A stretch of 64,000 nt of DNA from Anopheles merus (lineage: Eukaryota; Arthropoda; Insecta; Diptera; Culicidae). The translations under genes and the position numbers were made by a program. Each line of letters starts with the position of its first letter. Positions within the stretch are counted from its first letter, which is position 1. The stretch covers positions 23,996,433-24,060,432 of the forward strand of contig NC_054085.1 in the NCBI RefSeq assembly GCF_017562075.2, written 5' to 3'. Below are positions 33,307 through 45,106 of the stretch, in pieces. Under the pieces are notes generated by a model. It was given only the letters and a program-made list of their open reading frames with translations, ran no database searches and was not told where the DNA came from.

Positions 33307-36300
33307 CTTCTTAAGCCGTGTAATCCACCGGCGGCTGCCGATGCTATTTGTTCAAGCGATTAGCGCTCACTAGTCACTCTCAGAGTGTCTGTGATGTGAG
33401 ATGACACAGACACTTATCAGTAAATGGAAGCAATGAAATCATTCATAACAAGAGCTCCTAATATTAGCTCTGAGCGTGATGCTTAATTGACTCCATTGAA
33501 TCTCATGCTCTGATGCTGATGTCATTTGAAAGACGATTCTTGGAGAGTCATTGTAGGCGCTTCCATGAAAAAATGTCCGAAAAAAACTTGGTTTTTCTGA
33601 ATGTTATCAGGCCAAAATTAGTGTTTAGGAGCTTTCCATGTTCGGATGTATGTGTCAAGTGTTTATGGGACAACTCGTAAGATAACGCGCACGCTCTCGA
33701 CCCTCTTTTGTAATGTTTACATGTTTAAAGAGTCTGATAAGCTTGCCTGAAGCAATCCAAACTTGTATTTTATTTATTATTTCATTCATAATAACATTGA
33801 ACAAAAAACCTGTTAAATGTTGTATATTTTACAGTCATTTCCACTGGTTACTCATGATAACTTTGCTTTCATGATAACTTTGATAACCACAGCCAATTCA
33901 TGATAACTTTTCTGTTGCGTCACAACGGCATTAAAAATAGTTTGTAATTTCATCTTTTTTGCGTAGAAACTAATTCAATTTAATCAATGTCAATGTCAAT
34001 GTCCGTGTTAAAACCTAAAAATATCAACTTTGCAGAATTTTCTAATACTGAAAAATCTGCATGAAAATGGTTAAATTTAATTGGTAATCATTCAATTATT
34101 GATTCTGTTTCCTCAATTCCCTGAACATGGAAGCAAACAATTTCAACAAAACTAAATCAAGCGTTTGACTTACTGTCAAACATTATTGCCCTCGAGATAA
34201 ACATTGAAAACAAGTGCATTAAGGACAAAAACTGTATTCTTCGAGGCAAACGACTGTAATTGCAGCGGATTACATTCTGCGCACAACAGCCTTTACCACT
34301 TGGTCATGCTCAGATAACGCTTTCTCGCAGTTGTCAAGTGAAATACCAAACAAAACACCATTTACACCATCCAAATGCGACAAGACCTGATGGCGGGAAG
34401 GCTTAGTGTCACTCACTGTTCACTGCCCCACAATACCACACCATTTGATGGTGCGAAAAGACGCAATATTCGCCATTCGCCATTGATCACAACCCTGTTA
34501 TCACATGCTCGGTGTATGCGTGAGCGGGTTGCTGATGCTAATCTTCGTGCGAAGTGAAATGTCGTGTCGTGATTTGGTCCACGCTTGGCATGTGATATTT
34601 TGGGAGGGTTGGATGAATCGTTCACCCTATTTATCATCTGGTTTACAGCTGATGGGGACATGACTGGTGACGTAGCGACTGTTTATCTCCGTTTGCGGAC
34701 TAATGGAAAGTTTTGTTTGTGTGCATGTTTTGGAGATTGTTTTTGGAGCAGAGATGGAATATTCCGCCTTTTACTGGATTTTTCTTCCGATTCTTTAGTC
34801 CCTCCCTCCTCTCGTAATCGTTCATGTCACAAGTTATCAGAGTTTCTAGAGTGCATCATGTTTTCGAAAGAGCAAAAAAAAAACACGACTCTTTCGGTCC
34901 TTCGAACCGGATATGTTGTGCTAGTGAACATTGTGCTATCACTATTTACTCGAGGAGTTAGTTACAACATGGCTCTCATGGTCACATTCCAAGCGCCCTC
35001 GTTTCCTCTGCAATTAAATCGCCCATGTACACTAAACAATCACCAACGCTCAGCAAACGCTGAGACCGATGGACGGCCATCTTTCATCGTCTATGTCCAG
35101 CTCAATATTTAGAGCAGCGCTGCTGCAATGAAATGCAAACGCGGGCAAGAAAGCGGCCCATCTGGTTTGACCTTCGCCTGTACGTTTGATGAACGACACG
35201 TGCAGTGGAAAGAAAGCCATCCCTCCCATGGTGTGATGCATTTCCGTCCCTGTGTCTTCCGTCTGCTCAGGGCGACCGACAATACAAAGTACAATTGCAA
35301 TGAATTTCATAATTTATATATTTACGTCCATCATGCAGCGGGAGGAGCATCGCGTGAACACACCTTCATGCGCTGGATGCTGGGTGGATGGGTGCACACA
35401 ATAGACACCGAACCGCAAGACTTGATTCCATCAATTCAACACAATCTTATCAAAGCGTTGTGTGGTAAGGGATCGGGCGGTGGCTTTCCTTCACCACAGC
35501 GGGAGTGGAAATTTCCAACGTCCGGTTTAAGGTTACACGGCACGTTCTGCTCGGGCACGCACAGAGCAGTGGATGAGCGGGTAGGAGAATTCCTACCGTA
35601 TTGAGCGCTGCACACACTACGGAACTCATGATTGACGGGGACGCCGGCAACCACGTGACTCACGTGCCCACGGAAGGTGCGTGTTTATGCAGTTCTAGTC
35701 AAACAACCGCTCCTCGCTGGCGTATGGTAATCTGATCAAATTCCTCGCCACCTTATAAAGGCCCAATGTATGTAGCGGAAAACCGGCTTGATGGCCTAGT
35801 TTGCTGCAATTTCTGGTGCGCAATTAAAGCGCAAAAATAAGATCCACCATGCCGTTGCGTACTTTGTTTTGCGCGAGCCTTCACACACCATTGTGTGCGC
35901 AATCATATTCAAAACACAATACACACAACTCACAGCTGTGTTTCGGGTTTGTTTGTCAAGTTGGCAAAGGTCGCGCGTACTTTCGGTGCCAGAAATGCAA
36001 GGTGGGGAGTGTGTTAAATGTCGTCTTAACATGGCAGAATGTTATGCCAGGTGGATAGTACACAACTAATTAACAAGAATATATTACTGCGTAGCAGCTG
36101 ATTACAGAGACTTTTCATCCATATTGAAGGACAGAGAATTATAGTGTTCCTGTAAAAATTACAAGAGCCAAATTTAACCCATAGGAAAAGATCTCATCTG
36201 GAATCGAGAAATGTACCCTTGACCTCCTCTATGTTGCGCCGTCGTCATGCTAATTGCTCTATTTGACCTCTCGCTCTATTCCACATCATAACAGGCCATA

Positions 36301-36862
36301 TAAAGCCTTGTTTTGTGTGACGATTGTTAAATTTAAACTGAAATCATTTATCTTATTCTGTGGTGATCGTTTTTAAGCAGTCAACTGTGTCTACCCTTTA
36401 CATTTTGGCACCTTTTCCACTTAGGACATGCGCAGCATCAACTCTTTTCTTTTTTGTTTATGGTGAAAGCAACGGACCGATTGTTTATGGCCCCGTTTTT
36501 TTCCCCTATTCCATCATACCCTCCGTACGATCGCGCCCCTTTCGTCTGTGTTTACCTTGCCCGTTTCTTTTACCTCGCATTCAAAACATTGTAGCCTACC
36601 CTGTTCACTCACACACCATTTATACCTCACTCTGTTTTTCTGTCTCTTTTTTCCTCCCCGCAGCAGCTTACAGCGGTGTGTGCGTGTCCGTTCCGCCTCG
36701 AACCGACTTAAGCTACACTGGCTTAACCCACACAACGCTGGCAGCCACTGGCAAACGTGACGCGAGCAAGCGAGACGGAAACGCTCTGGCACAAACGGTG
36801 CGATAAGGAGGGAACGAGCCAAAACAAACACCAACAAGAGCCCGCGCCTCTGAGTGGCTAGC
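33307..36862. other. Intergenic stretch between the LRR gene and the 37.7-kb gene
   Basis: The left part holds the LRR gene's upstream region. The largest open frames (34.6-35.6 kb) start at non-ATG codons or overlap on both strands and show no family pattern. A TATA-like TTATAAA lies near 35755 without a linked exon. Confidence 0.4.
33852..33910. repeat. Three direct copies of TCATGATAACTTT
   Basis: Exact 13-mers begin at 33852, 33869 and 33898, with an extra TTGATAACC between the second and third. They lie about 550 bp upstream of the LRR start codon. A TCAATG triple repeat follows at about 33988. These could be regulatory sites or a local duplication. Confidence 0.7.
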
Positions 36863-36884
36863 TGTGTGTGTGTGTGTGTGTGTA
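36863..36884. repeat. GT microsatellite
   Basis: An uninterrupted run of GT units just upstream of the TATA box at 36914. Confidence 0.9.
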
Positions 36885-36913
36885 TATTCGCGCGCACATT
36901 GAACTCGCGGCTT

Positions 36914-36920
36914 TATAAAT
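36914..36920 (+). promoter_or_regulatory. Likely TATA box of the 37.7-41.6 kb gene
   Basis: TATAAAT in a GC-rich setting, about 800 nt upstream of the ATG at 37711. It would give a 5' UTR of about 760 nt ending at the perfect donor at 37714. Another start further downstream (near 37045-37090, with CAGT motifs) is possible. Confidence 0.4.
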
Positions 36921-37710
36921 GCCTTCGCTTCCGCGAACGAAAACAAAGCAATCGCATTCGAGCGATTGAGTCGATCGGGTGTCTCTCCTGTGTGTATCTT
37001 CAAGCCAAGTAGGCCTCGCCTGAGCAGGCCCCCCGCAACCGAACAGTGCAGTACAAAAAAGTAGTTCTGTGTGTGCAGTGAAACAAAAACCAAACAGGGA
37101 GTGAAGTAATCTAAATTTCCCTTTTTTTCTGTCTGGTAGCTCAAATCCGTTTGAGTCTACCGACCACAACCAAGCAGCGTCAATGTACGCCATACGTTGG
37201 ACTACAGAGCGCTAAAAACGCATCCAAAAAAAAACCCCCCGTAAAACCTAACAGAACGCCCTGAAGCGTCTGTCGCGCGTGTTTGTGTGTGAAGTTGTTT
37301 TGTAATTCGTGGTGTGTGAGTGTGCGTTACAAACACCACCACCGTCGTCGTTTCTTTATGTTTAACCCATTTTTTAACCGTGTAATTTTGACGAAAAAGC
37401 GAAAACCTAAATTGTAAAGTAAATTAAACTAAAGAAGAAAGACAGTCGAGCAAACTGTACTGGTTACCATTTTGGGACACGTAGTTACGTCCCGGAGAAA
37501 AAGACTTTTTCCCCTTGAAAGTAGGAGCAAATAGCTGTTGAAAAGCAATCACAACAAGGAAAAAATAAGCGGTTGGTTTGCAATATTTTCTCGTTTTCAA
37601 TTTGCACCTACCGTCAAAACACCTTGAACGAGTTACGCACCAACGGGCATCACTTTCGTGCTAAAGGTGGCCGAAAGGACAATTTTCTTCACTGGGGCTT
37701 AGGCCGTTGT

Positions 37711-40700
37711 ATGGGTAAGTAATGATTAAAAAATACTTTAAAGATTATTGCTTTATGTAACAGGCTAGATAAAAATCGAAACGTACAAATAATCAACATA
37801 GGCGATAGGGCGCTAGGGAGAAAAAACGAACTAGACAGACCCCTTCGAAAAATGGCGTCACTTGACATCCGCGAAGGATTAGTTCATTAAAATGACACCC
37901 CAAAACGAAGGTCGTTTGCATGTACCCGTCTGTGACCGGATATGCTTTGTTAGACGATTGTCCATAATTGGATTAGCCTTCCCGTCGCTGTGTTGGTAAT
38001 TGAATTAATCGTAACACCTCGGAATTGGATTGTACAAATGTCTGTGCCATTTTACGCATACGACTGGCCGTATGAAGGTCGACGCACCACAGACACAAGA
38101 TGGTGGCAATTTTGGGACAGCAATCAAAAAAGGCACAAAACAACTGCAATCTACACCGTCTGCTGTAACGATCTGTTGCCATGCAATCTGTTTACTTTCA
38201 TTCCCTCGCACACACCCTGCGAACTATTATCGCCAATGTGTTCTTGAAACCACATGACGCATCTCGCCATCAATCCGGACGTGGTCGTGGCTGTGTCGAT
38301 CGTATGGTGTGCACACAAACAGGGAGCAACAAAAAAAAAAACAACTTAACCACCATGCGAAGATATCGTGGAACGTGGCATGATTCAACGTCAGTAAACA
38401 TGGCACAACGACAACTACGATACCGAGCGCAGCTTGGCTGGACTTTGCCCCCCCTGTCCTGGATAGCGCACACATGTGCGCGAGACACATCATTTGCCTG
38501 ATGGTACCACATTTTCAGGGTTGGCAAAACGGGGGAACGTTTCTCGCAGCGGCTCAGATGAACACCATCAGCCATCCTGAGGACCTGTGTACCTGTGTAA
38601 TTGCACCGCTGCTGTAACGGAACATAACGCCCTCCTCGCAGCCACCACAGCCCGCTGTTTACTTTATGGCAAGATGGTGGAATTCCTTGATGCTTAATTG
38701 CTCCCATTTGCACTCTACCCTGCACGAAAGCGTACGAAAGAGCTTGTTGCAGCAGGATCTGGTTAGTGTGTCCGAGAAAGATAGCGCGATATTGGTGCGA
38801 AGAGAATGGCACATTCGCATCGCGTCGTTGTTGGAGGCGCTTTCATGACACGTGATGAAATGACATTCAAACCAGCGCCATTCACTCATTCGCTTTACGC
38901 ATGCTATGGCAAGCGGTTGTTATGCCCTTATCAAACAAGGGGGCAGAGAGGGGTTTTTCGTTCCTCAACAACGCTCTTGAACAGTTGAACGCGTTTTGCC
39001 GAACAACCAAATCTTCTTCTCGCTACGAAGCATGCGCTCTTTTACGCTCCCAAAAACACGCGCAAACGTTGGCCGCCAACAACCAACAGCTGGTGTTGGT
39101 CGGGTGTTGTTTTGGTTTGTAGTTTTTTTTATACGCCTTTTTTTACTACGACCTTACTACGAGTATTTTGTTTTTATCTCCCTTTCTCTTTTGCGCTCTA
39201 TGTGCCTCTCGATATTTTAACTCAACTTGAAGAGCGTAACAACGAGCGAACGAGGAAGAGAGAGAATAAAGAGCAGAACAAGCATATCGTGAGAGCGATA
39301 TTCTATGTACAGTATAATTCACAATATTCGCAAATATTTTTTTATCTACATTTTATATCGAACTTTTCGAAATACAATCAGGCAAAACATTAAAAATGGT
39401 AGCTGTAAGCATTTGAGCTTACCATCTACATTAAATTCAATTTTCATATTTTTTGCTCTTTTGAAATGTATAAGTATAAGCAAGAGGAGTTTCAATTGCT
39501 TAGCAAGGACACGACATTTAATGAAAAATTCAAATTTTTGCACTAAGTGCTAACTTTACTAAAACAATCCTCAAATTATCGTGTTCCATATTGTTGTTCT
39601 GCACAGTAATTGGGCGTTCGAGCCCGAATTCGAGCAAATGTGCTCGAATAAACTCTCGCGCTGCATTCACAACAAAACTGGAGGAAGTTTTTAATCAAAT
39701 CTTTTACCCTTTAAATTATTTTAAACATTCTACTAACTTTACATTTTTTTTCTCTCTCTCTCTCTCTCCCTGTTGTTTCCTCTCCCATTGTCCAGAGCGT
39801 GAAAAACCATCGTTTATAAAAGGGGACGAACCGGGCCTGGCTGGCAAGCAGGGCCGGAGCGATCTTATCTGTGCGAACAGCAACAGCAGCACCGTGAAAA
39901 TTGCTAGCGTTGAACGTCAAGATGGCGCGTACGTACCGACCGTTGGCCGCTGGGGCAACGAGTGGCCAAGCTGACTCGGAACCGAGCGGAACGAACTACG
40001 GCCCGTGGTTCGGGAGGACCATGGGAGCGTCGCCGGTCGATCTGCCCGACGATTGACCGAACCGGACAGTCACAGGCACGATGTGACTACCAGCGACGAA
40101 GCAGCAGCACCGCCATCGCGGCCGCGGCCGGTGGTCCGCTCCGTATCATGCACCAACGGTGGCCCGCACGGTTGCGTCGCAACCGGCGCCGGCCCCGACG
40201 ATGGTACGGGCGAGACCGAACTGGCCGCCGCCGTCGCGGTCGCGTCCCGGCTGCCCAACGGCACCCACTGGATTGCGGACGATGGCGATAGCTACAATTT
40301 GGGCGCGTTCGATCAGACGAACGGTGCGTGGCCGATCCGGCAGCCGCTGCCGCTGCCGAAGTGGTCCGCCCGGCCGGTCACCCCGTTCGTCGTCGACAAG
40401 CTGTGGCAGTACGAGGATTTGATCGGGCTGATCGAAACCAAGCTGCAGCGGATGCTGGAGGAGACGCACTACAACACGGCGAACAACTTTGTGGATTTTT
40501 ACCGGGCCTACCGGGGAGCTCACCGTCACGGCCGCGGTGAGCTGCGGACGCATTTCCAGCACTACACCATCCCGATCAACCGTCGGCACCATATGTGTGT
40601 TAGTTTGGCAATGGAAATTGTGTCTAGGTAGGTTTTCTTTAACGCGGGGGAGGGTTGGTTTTGACAAGAGACAAATCGCTAACGTCACTCCCGTGGACAC

Positions 40701-41593
40701 TGCACTCGTTACAGAATCGCTGAACATCATCCGGACATTGCACGTCTGTTCTATCTGGTATCGTGCGAGGAAGCGCTAGACGAGACGGACTCGTACATCC
40801 AGCACTGCGAGGAGAACGGCATCGAGTACGCCGGGTCGACGCTGGAGAAGGAGCACGCGATGGTAGCGATGAAGATAGTGGTCGGCGGGCGCGAAGGTGT
40901 GCTGATCCTCGACCCGGGCTACCACGTGGCGCGCGCCGTCACCGTCATGAAGGACCAGAAGTACCCGCACACCGGCTGGTTCACGCAGTCGGACGAGCCG
41001 CACTGCAAGCGCGAGTACAGCTACGCCCTGCACGACCTCAGCAGCGACTACATCACCTGGACGGAGCGGATGACGCGCGGCGCCAAGCAGCAGTACGAGG
41101 AGTCGCTGGTGTACGTTGCGCGTCCGTACCGCACCGCGATCGATGTGACGGTGCGCCGCAACCTGGTGTACAACTTCCGCTCGCTGCTGTCCCGCGACGC
41201 GAAGGGACGGGTGTGCGCCGGGCTGTACTTCCCGGTCGTGCCGAACCCGCACGATGCACAGGTGACGCTGTTCTACGACAACGCGAACGGCACGCAGGTG
41301 AAGCAGAAGTGCAAGTTTGCACAGTTCAAAGATCCGGAAACGGTAAGTCGCTTGCTAGGCGAGAAAGGACAGTTTGTTCATTACTTTCAAATCTAATCAA
41401 ATGCCTTTTCCACGCACAGATTCCTGACCCGGTATTGGCCCATCTGGAAAATTTGGCCCCCCAGCTGCGCATGAAGCTCGGCGACCTGATCGACCTGATG
41501 GTGGATCTGGCCGAGTCCGTGCACGACGTCGAGTTCGTGCAGCAGGTGCTCGAGATTAACAACAACATCAACGAGCTGTCGGCAGATAATTAA
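37711..41593 (+). CDS. Unrecognised conserved-looking protein, transglutaminase-like triad pattern, in-frame UGA
   Basis: I propose four coding exons: 37711-37714 (ATGG|GTAAGT), 39796-40627, 40715-41342 and 41420-41593 (TAA). Introns are 2081, 87 and 77 nt, all GT-AG. The phases agree and total 546 codons including the stop, but codon 61 (39972-39974) is TGA followed by C. After it the frame stays open for more than 480 codons. The body shows WSARPVTPFVVDKLWQYED (before residue 200), then HHMCVSLAMEIV with Cys269, KEHAMVAMKIVVGG with His326, and LILDPGYH with Asp345. This order and spacing (57 and 19) resemble the Cys-His-Asp core of transglutaminase/NAT-type folds, which is an inference. The last exon looks helical. 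There is no signal peptide or membrane segment, so it is probably cytosolic. I do not recognise a named family. Third codon positions are strongly GC-rich, as in real coding DNA. Confidence 0.8.
39972..39974 (+). other. In-frame UGA (codon 61) followed by C
   Basis: It reads CCA AGC TGA CTC in the frame set by exon 1 and used by all later exons. Candidate explanations are stop-codon readthrough (UGA-C is a known leaky context in insects), a pair of compensating one-base indels near 39971 and 40053, a missed small intron, or an assembly error. The alternative +1 frame between those points is open, and by my count has about 79% GC at third positions versus about 62% in the main frame, which favours the two-indel explanation. 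Confidence 0.75.
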
Positions 41594-42396
41594 GAAAACA
41601 ACAATAACCATATATTGTGCATTTTTTCCCAACTTACTTACTTACAAACTATGATTCACACTAGCTCTAATATCTTACTAGCTTAATAGGAGAGCGCACC
41701 GACCCAAACTAATCGAACAATTTACTATTCACCAAGAAGTAACTATCAATCCGTGACACACCACCCTTTCATGGGCCCAACCGCTCATTAAGGGTTAAAG
41801 CACTTTCTAGTTTGGCTTGACCTTAGCATATCTACTTGACCACTGGTGTCTGACCGCGTGCGTAGTATTTGTTTTGATGTGTAATTCAAATTTTAAACTG
41901 TAACTTTTGTGTGTCGTACGAAAAACAAAACAAAACCAACAAAATTAATACGCGTGTTTTAAGCAACTTTTGCCACCCACACTGTACTCCAGCTAGGTTT
42001 TCCCTCCATTATTACTTCACAATATTTCTGTATCAATTTGTTCAATGCCTGCCTGCCTGCCAGCACCAGCCTGTTGTTGGTGGGTTTTTCTGTTGCAAAC
42101 CCACGAACGAGACCAAATCTTCGCAAAGTCATTCCAGCAAACTCTGGTTTGTCACAATGATTTGCCGCATTGTGTGTGTGTGTGTTTTTGTTTTTATTAG
42201 TGTCTCACTAATTTCGTGCACACACTTTGCAAAACTGCACCACGGACGAGTAAGCAAAAGGCATTGTAACGTGTAGTAGAGTGTCGTGTTTCTTCTCTAG
42301 CTCCATCCTTATTGTGGACTATTTAATCATTTTTATTCAAAATGTGTATTGTAATTCTATCATCACTCCCCCAAAAAAGCAACAGAGTGCTTGACA

Positions 42397-42402
42397 AATA
42401 AA
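42397..42402 (+). terminator. Poly(A) signal of the 37.7-41.6 kb gene
   Basis: The AATAAA about 800 nt after the stop codon is the first canonical signal I see in the 3' flank. The 3' UTR would include a GT repeat at about 42172-42185. Confidence 0.45.
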
Positions 42403-42589
42403 GTGAAACAAAAACGTATGATTTTTTGTGATATTATTTTTAGAAAGAAAGGGGCGTTTAATTGGGCAAGCCTGTGAGAGCACCTAAAGTTAGCTAACAT
42501 GTTGGGGGAATGTCGAAGACGATGAGCTGAGCAATAAATATATCAAAGTTGTTTCCCAATTTCGAAGATTGTTCCCATTGTCAGCATAC

Positions 42590-43398
42590 AGTTGAAAGGA
42601 ATGGAGGAACCATCTTCTACCAGTCTACCCAGATCCTTGCATACGCTGATGATATAGACCTCGTTGGTCTGCGGCTCTCCTGTGTAGCAGAAGCCTACCA
42701 AGGAATCGAGCAGGCGGCAGAAAACCTCGGATTGCACATAAACGAGGCAAAGATCACATAAATGGTAGCAACATCAGCGGCCCTACCAATAACGAATCCA
42801 AACTTACGTAGGCGTTACGTACACAAAAGTGAACGAACTTTTGAAGTCGTCCAGGATTTCACCTATCTTGGGTCAAAGGTCAGCATCGATAATAGTAGCG
42901 CGCAAAGATGTTGGCTGTAAACGGGTCATTCTACAACCTGAGAAATCAGTTCATCTCAAAGAACCTGTCGTGACGGACGAAGCTGGGACTATATATAGCA
43001 CCTATATAGTACCGGTACGCACATAGGCCTCCGAGACATGGATACTGTTCAAATCTGACGAAACACTTTTAGCTGCGTTCGAGAGGAAGATGCTCAGAAG
43101 GATACTTGACCCCGTATGTGTGGAAGGACAATGGAGGAGCCACTATTGTCGGCTAATGACGAGCTATACGAGATGTACGGCGACCTCACTGTCGTGCAGC
43201 GTATCAGGTTCGCCAGACACAAAGGCTGGTAAAGTCTTTTTAGGTCCTCCATAAGGCGTGGTAGACCCAAATCGGAGGTGGCATGATGGTGTGGAGACGC
43301 CTGCCATTAAGGTCAGGTTAACGGACTGGCAGACGAAGGCACGAGACCGTGAGCGGTTTCGGACATTCCTGAGGCAGGCCAAGACCGCAAAGCGGTTC
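42590..43398 (+). mobile_element. Broken 5'-truncated non-LTR retrotransposon copy
   Basis: The copy begins inside the reverse-transcriptase domain (QILAYADDIDLVGLRLS, with the catalytic YADD) and runs through the C-terminal region to a stop near RFRTFLRQAKTAKRFH. Several frameshifts and stops break it, for example AAG ATC ACA TAA at about 42757. It keeps a GTGTGGAAGGACAATGGAGG segment that the 57-kb copy has lost, so the two are independent relics of one family. Endonuclease and 5' regions are absent. Confidence 0.85.
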
Positions 43399-43490
43399 CA
43401 CTAGTGAGTGGGCTTGGCTCTCAGTGACGTATTGGTTTCCCCGTCGCAGAATAGTCAGTCCTACGTATTGAGCTAGGATAGTAAGCAGGC
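43399..43490 (-). mobile_element. Fragment of a tRNA-derived SINE (family 2)
   Basis: Reading minus: CTATCCTAGCTCAATACGTA, then GGACTGACTATTCTG, ACGTCACTGAGAGCCAAGCC and CACTAGTG. These are the middle and 3' blocks of the SINE at 20.1 kb. It abuts the 3' end of the retrotransposon copy without a gap. Confidence 0.6.
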
Positions 43491-44505
43491 AAATTTATAA
43501 TTGATTGGTTAATATATACTATGTGACCGTACCGCTGCAAAGAGCCCGATGGAGGATCACATAAAAGTATTTATTACAACATTGTAAGGCAACAAACATG
43601 TCGATTTGTTTTAAAAAACACTGCAGTGATCACTATTGTTCACGTAAGTAAATTGTTGTTTTTTTGCTGTATTTCATTTAATATTCATCAGAATATTGCT
43701 TATCGCACAACAATTTAGACTGTAAAACATATTGACAAGATGAATTAAATGAAATTCTTTGCAATACCCCGCTGGCCATAATGTTTTCATCGTGACCAAA
43801 GCGGGAAATCACGAGGAAAGGTATTAATGTTATTATTTCAATATGTTTTATAGCCTAAATAGTTGGAGAATAGAATATCCTTTCTTTTGGTGTAGAATAA
43901 GTCATAGTCTGATTAATATTTAATGAGGTTTAACAGAAAACCCCAAAATTTCACGTTCGAGTTCACTGGAACTGTAATCCGGGCTTAAGGAATAAGCAAT
44001 TTTGCTGACGGAGAACTTATTATTGAATATGAATTCTTGAAAATCGTGTTTCTTTTTATGTATGAGAGTATTTTTAATTTAAACTAATAGGAACACTTGA
44101 AGATAATGTGTTCAGATTTCAACTGAAGAATTTAATGACAAACTTTAATAAATTTTCGTGCAATATGTTAAGCGAATGTGAATCACGTTCACGGCTGTAA
44201 CGAATGTATTTGTACAATTTATACATTCGACTGCTGTACTTGATTTTAGAAATTAAAGGTGTAGTTCGTTAGACTACATACTGTTAGCAATTAATGATAC
44301 AAAATGAAAATGTAAATAAAAGTATTAATTAATAAAACGTGGCATAATGAGTACATCCTACCCGAAACCTTGCCGAGACAATTACCGGATAGAACTGTCA
44401 TACATTAATTTAATTGTTAATTTGAAGAATGAATTACTTTTCGCATATGAACGCCCTAAAAGTTCATTTGGTTAGCAGTAATGGTATACGGAATGTTTCA
44501 CTTAC
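43491..44505. other. AT-rich non-coding stretch
   Basis: No supported gene. If the minus-strand exon at 44506-44572 continues leftwards, this is the start of its intron. Confidence 0.4.
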
Positions 44506-44572
44506 CTGTAATTAGTCCACCCAAGCTCACCGTCTCCGTAACATTGGTCGGTTCGCTTTCCTCATCCTGCAT
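44506..44572 (-). CDS. Isolated short coding exon, probably a first coding exon
   Basis: An ATG at 44572-44570 gives 22 codons, MQDEESEPTNVTETVSLGGL then IT plus one base, ending at a strong donor ACAG|GTAAGT (phase 1). The ATG is immediately followed by CAG, so the exon could instead be internal, starting GATGAG after ATGCAG, but no pyrimidine tract precedes it. It lies about 535 nt beyond the Sec61 beta stop codon on the same strand and is not part of that protein. No next exon was found leftwards. The peptide is acidic and too short to name. Confidence 0.45.
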
Positions 44573-45106
44573 ACGTCATCATTAATTCACCCTCCAGCCC
44601 TACACCGGGGAGTGGGTAATCTTCGAACACATTCGTTTTAGGGTTTGTTTGTATATAATTATATTGTGTCTCTCAGTACGAATAATAAAGATTGCCTTAC
44701 GTTGACCTACAAGGGGGGTTTGCAGTATTTTAAATTAGTAGCGGCTAGTAGTAGCGGGTCTCCACAAACATTCACACGAAAAGAAGGAAAGAAAGAAAAA
44801 AACCGAACGACTCGGTGGACCATAAGATCCGTGTCTTATTACTCCGATCGTTACCGCCCATTGGATTGGAAGATGAAAACAAAACCAATGAATCTCAACA
44901 CCATGTCCGACACGTAACAAGTGGGCCGTGTTCCGCAAGAGGTTCCGGGATGGGTTTACGCGACCAAAACACGGATAGAGAACGGGGAGACGGACACGTG
45001 TCCTTCCCCAGCGGTCTTGTTGGGCTGGTTGTAGATCTATTTACGATGAAAGAGAACTGATGCCTCCACGTTTAAGCCTAGCGATGGTGGGATGTAGCAG
45101 ACTTGT

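Noticed and set aside
34585..35112. 175-codon plus-strand frame
   Set aside because: It starts at a non-ATG codon and shows no domain or splice support; the minus strand has overlapping frames too.
35128..35604. 158-codon plus-strand frame beginning MKCKRGQESG
   Set aside because: It has an ATG, but no family pattern, and it overlaps an equally plausible signal-peptide-like minus frame (MKFIAIVLCIVG). Neither has splice support.
39922..40056. ATG at 39922 as the true start of the 37.7-41.6 kb gene (MARTYRPLAAG)
   Set aside because: Its frame stops at 40054 and does not match the frame of the conserved body. It is kept only as part of the two-indel explanation of the UGA.
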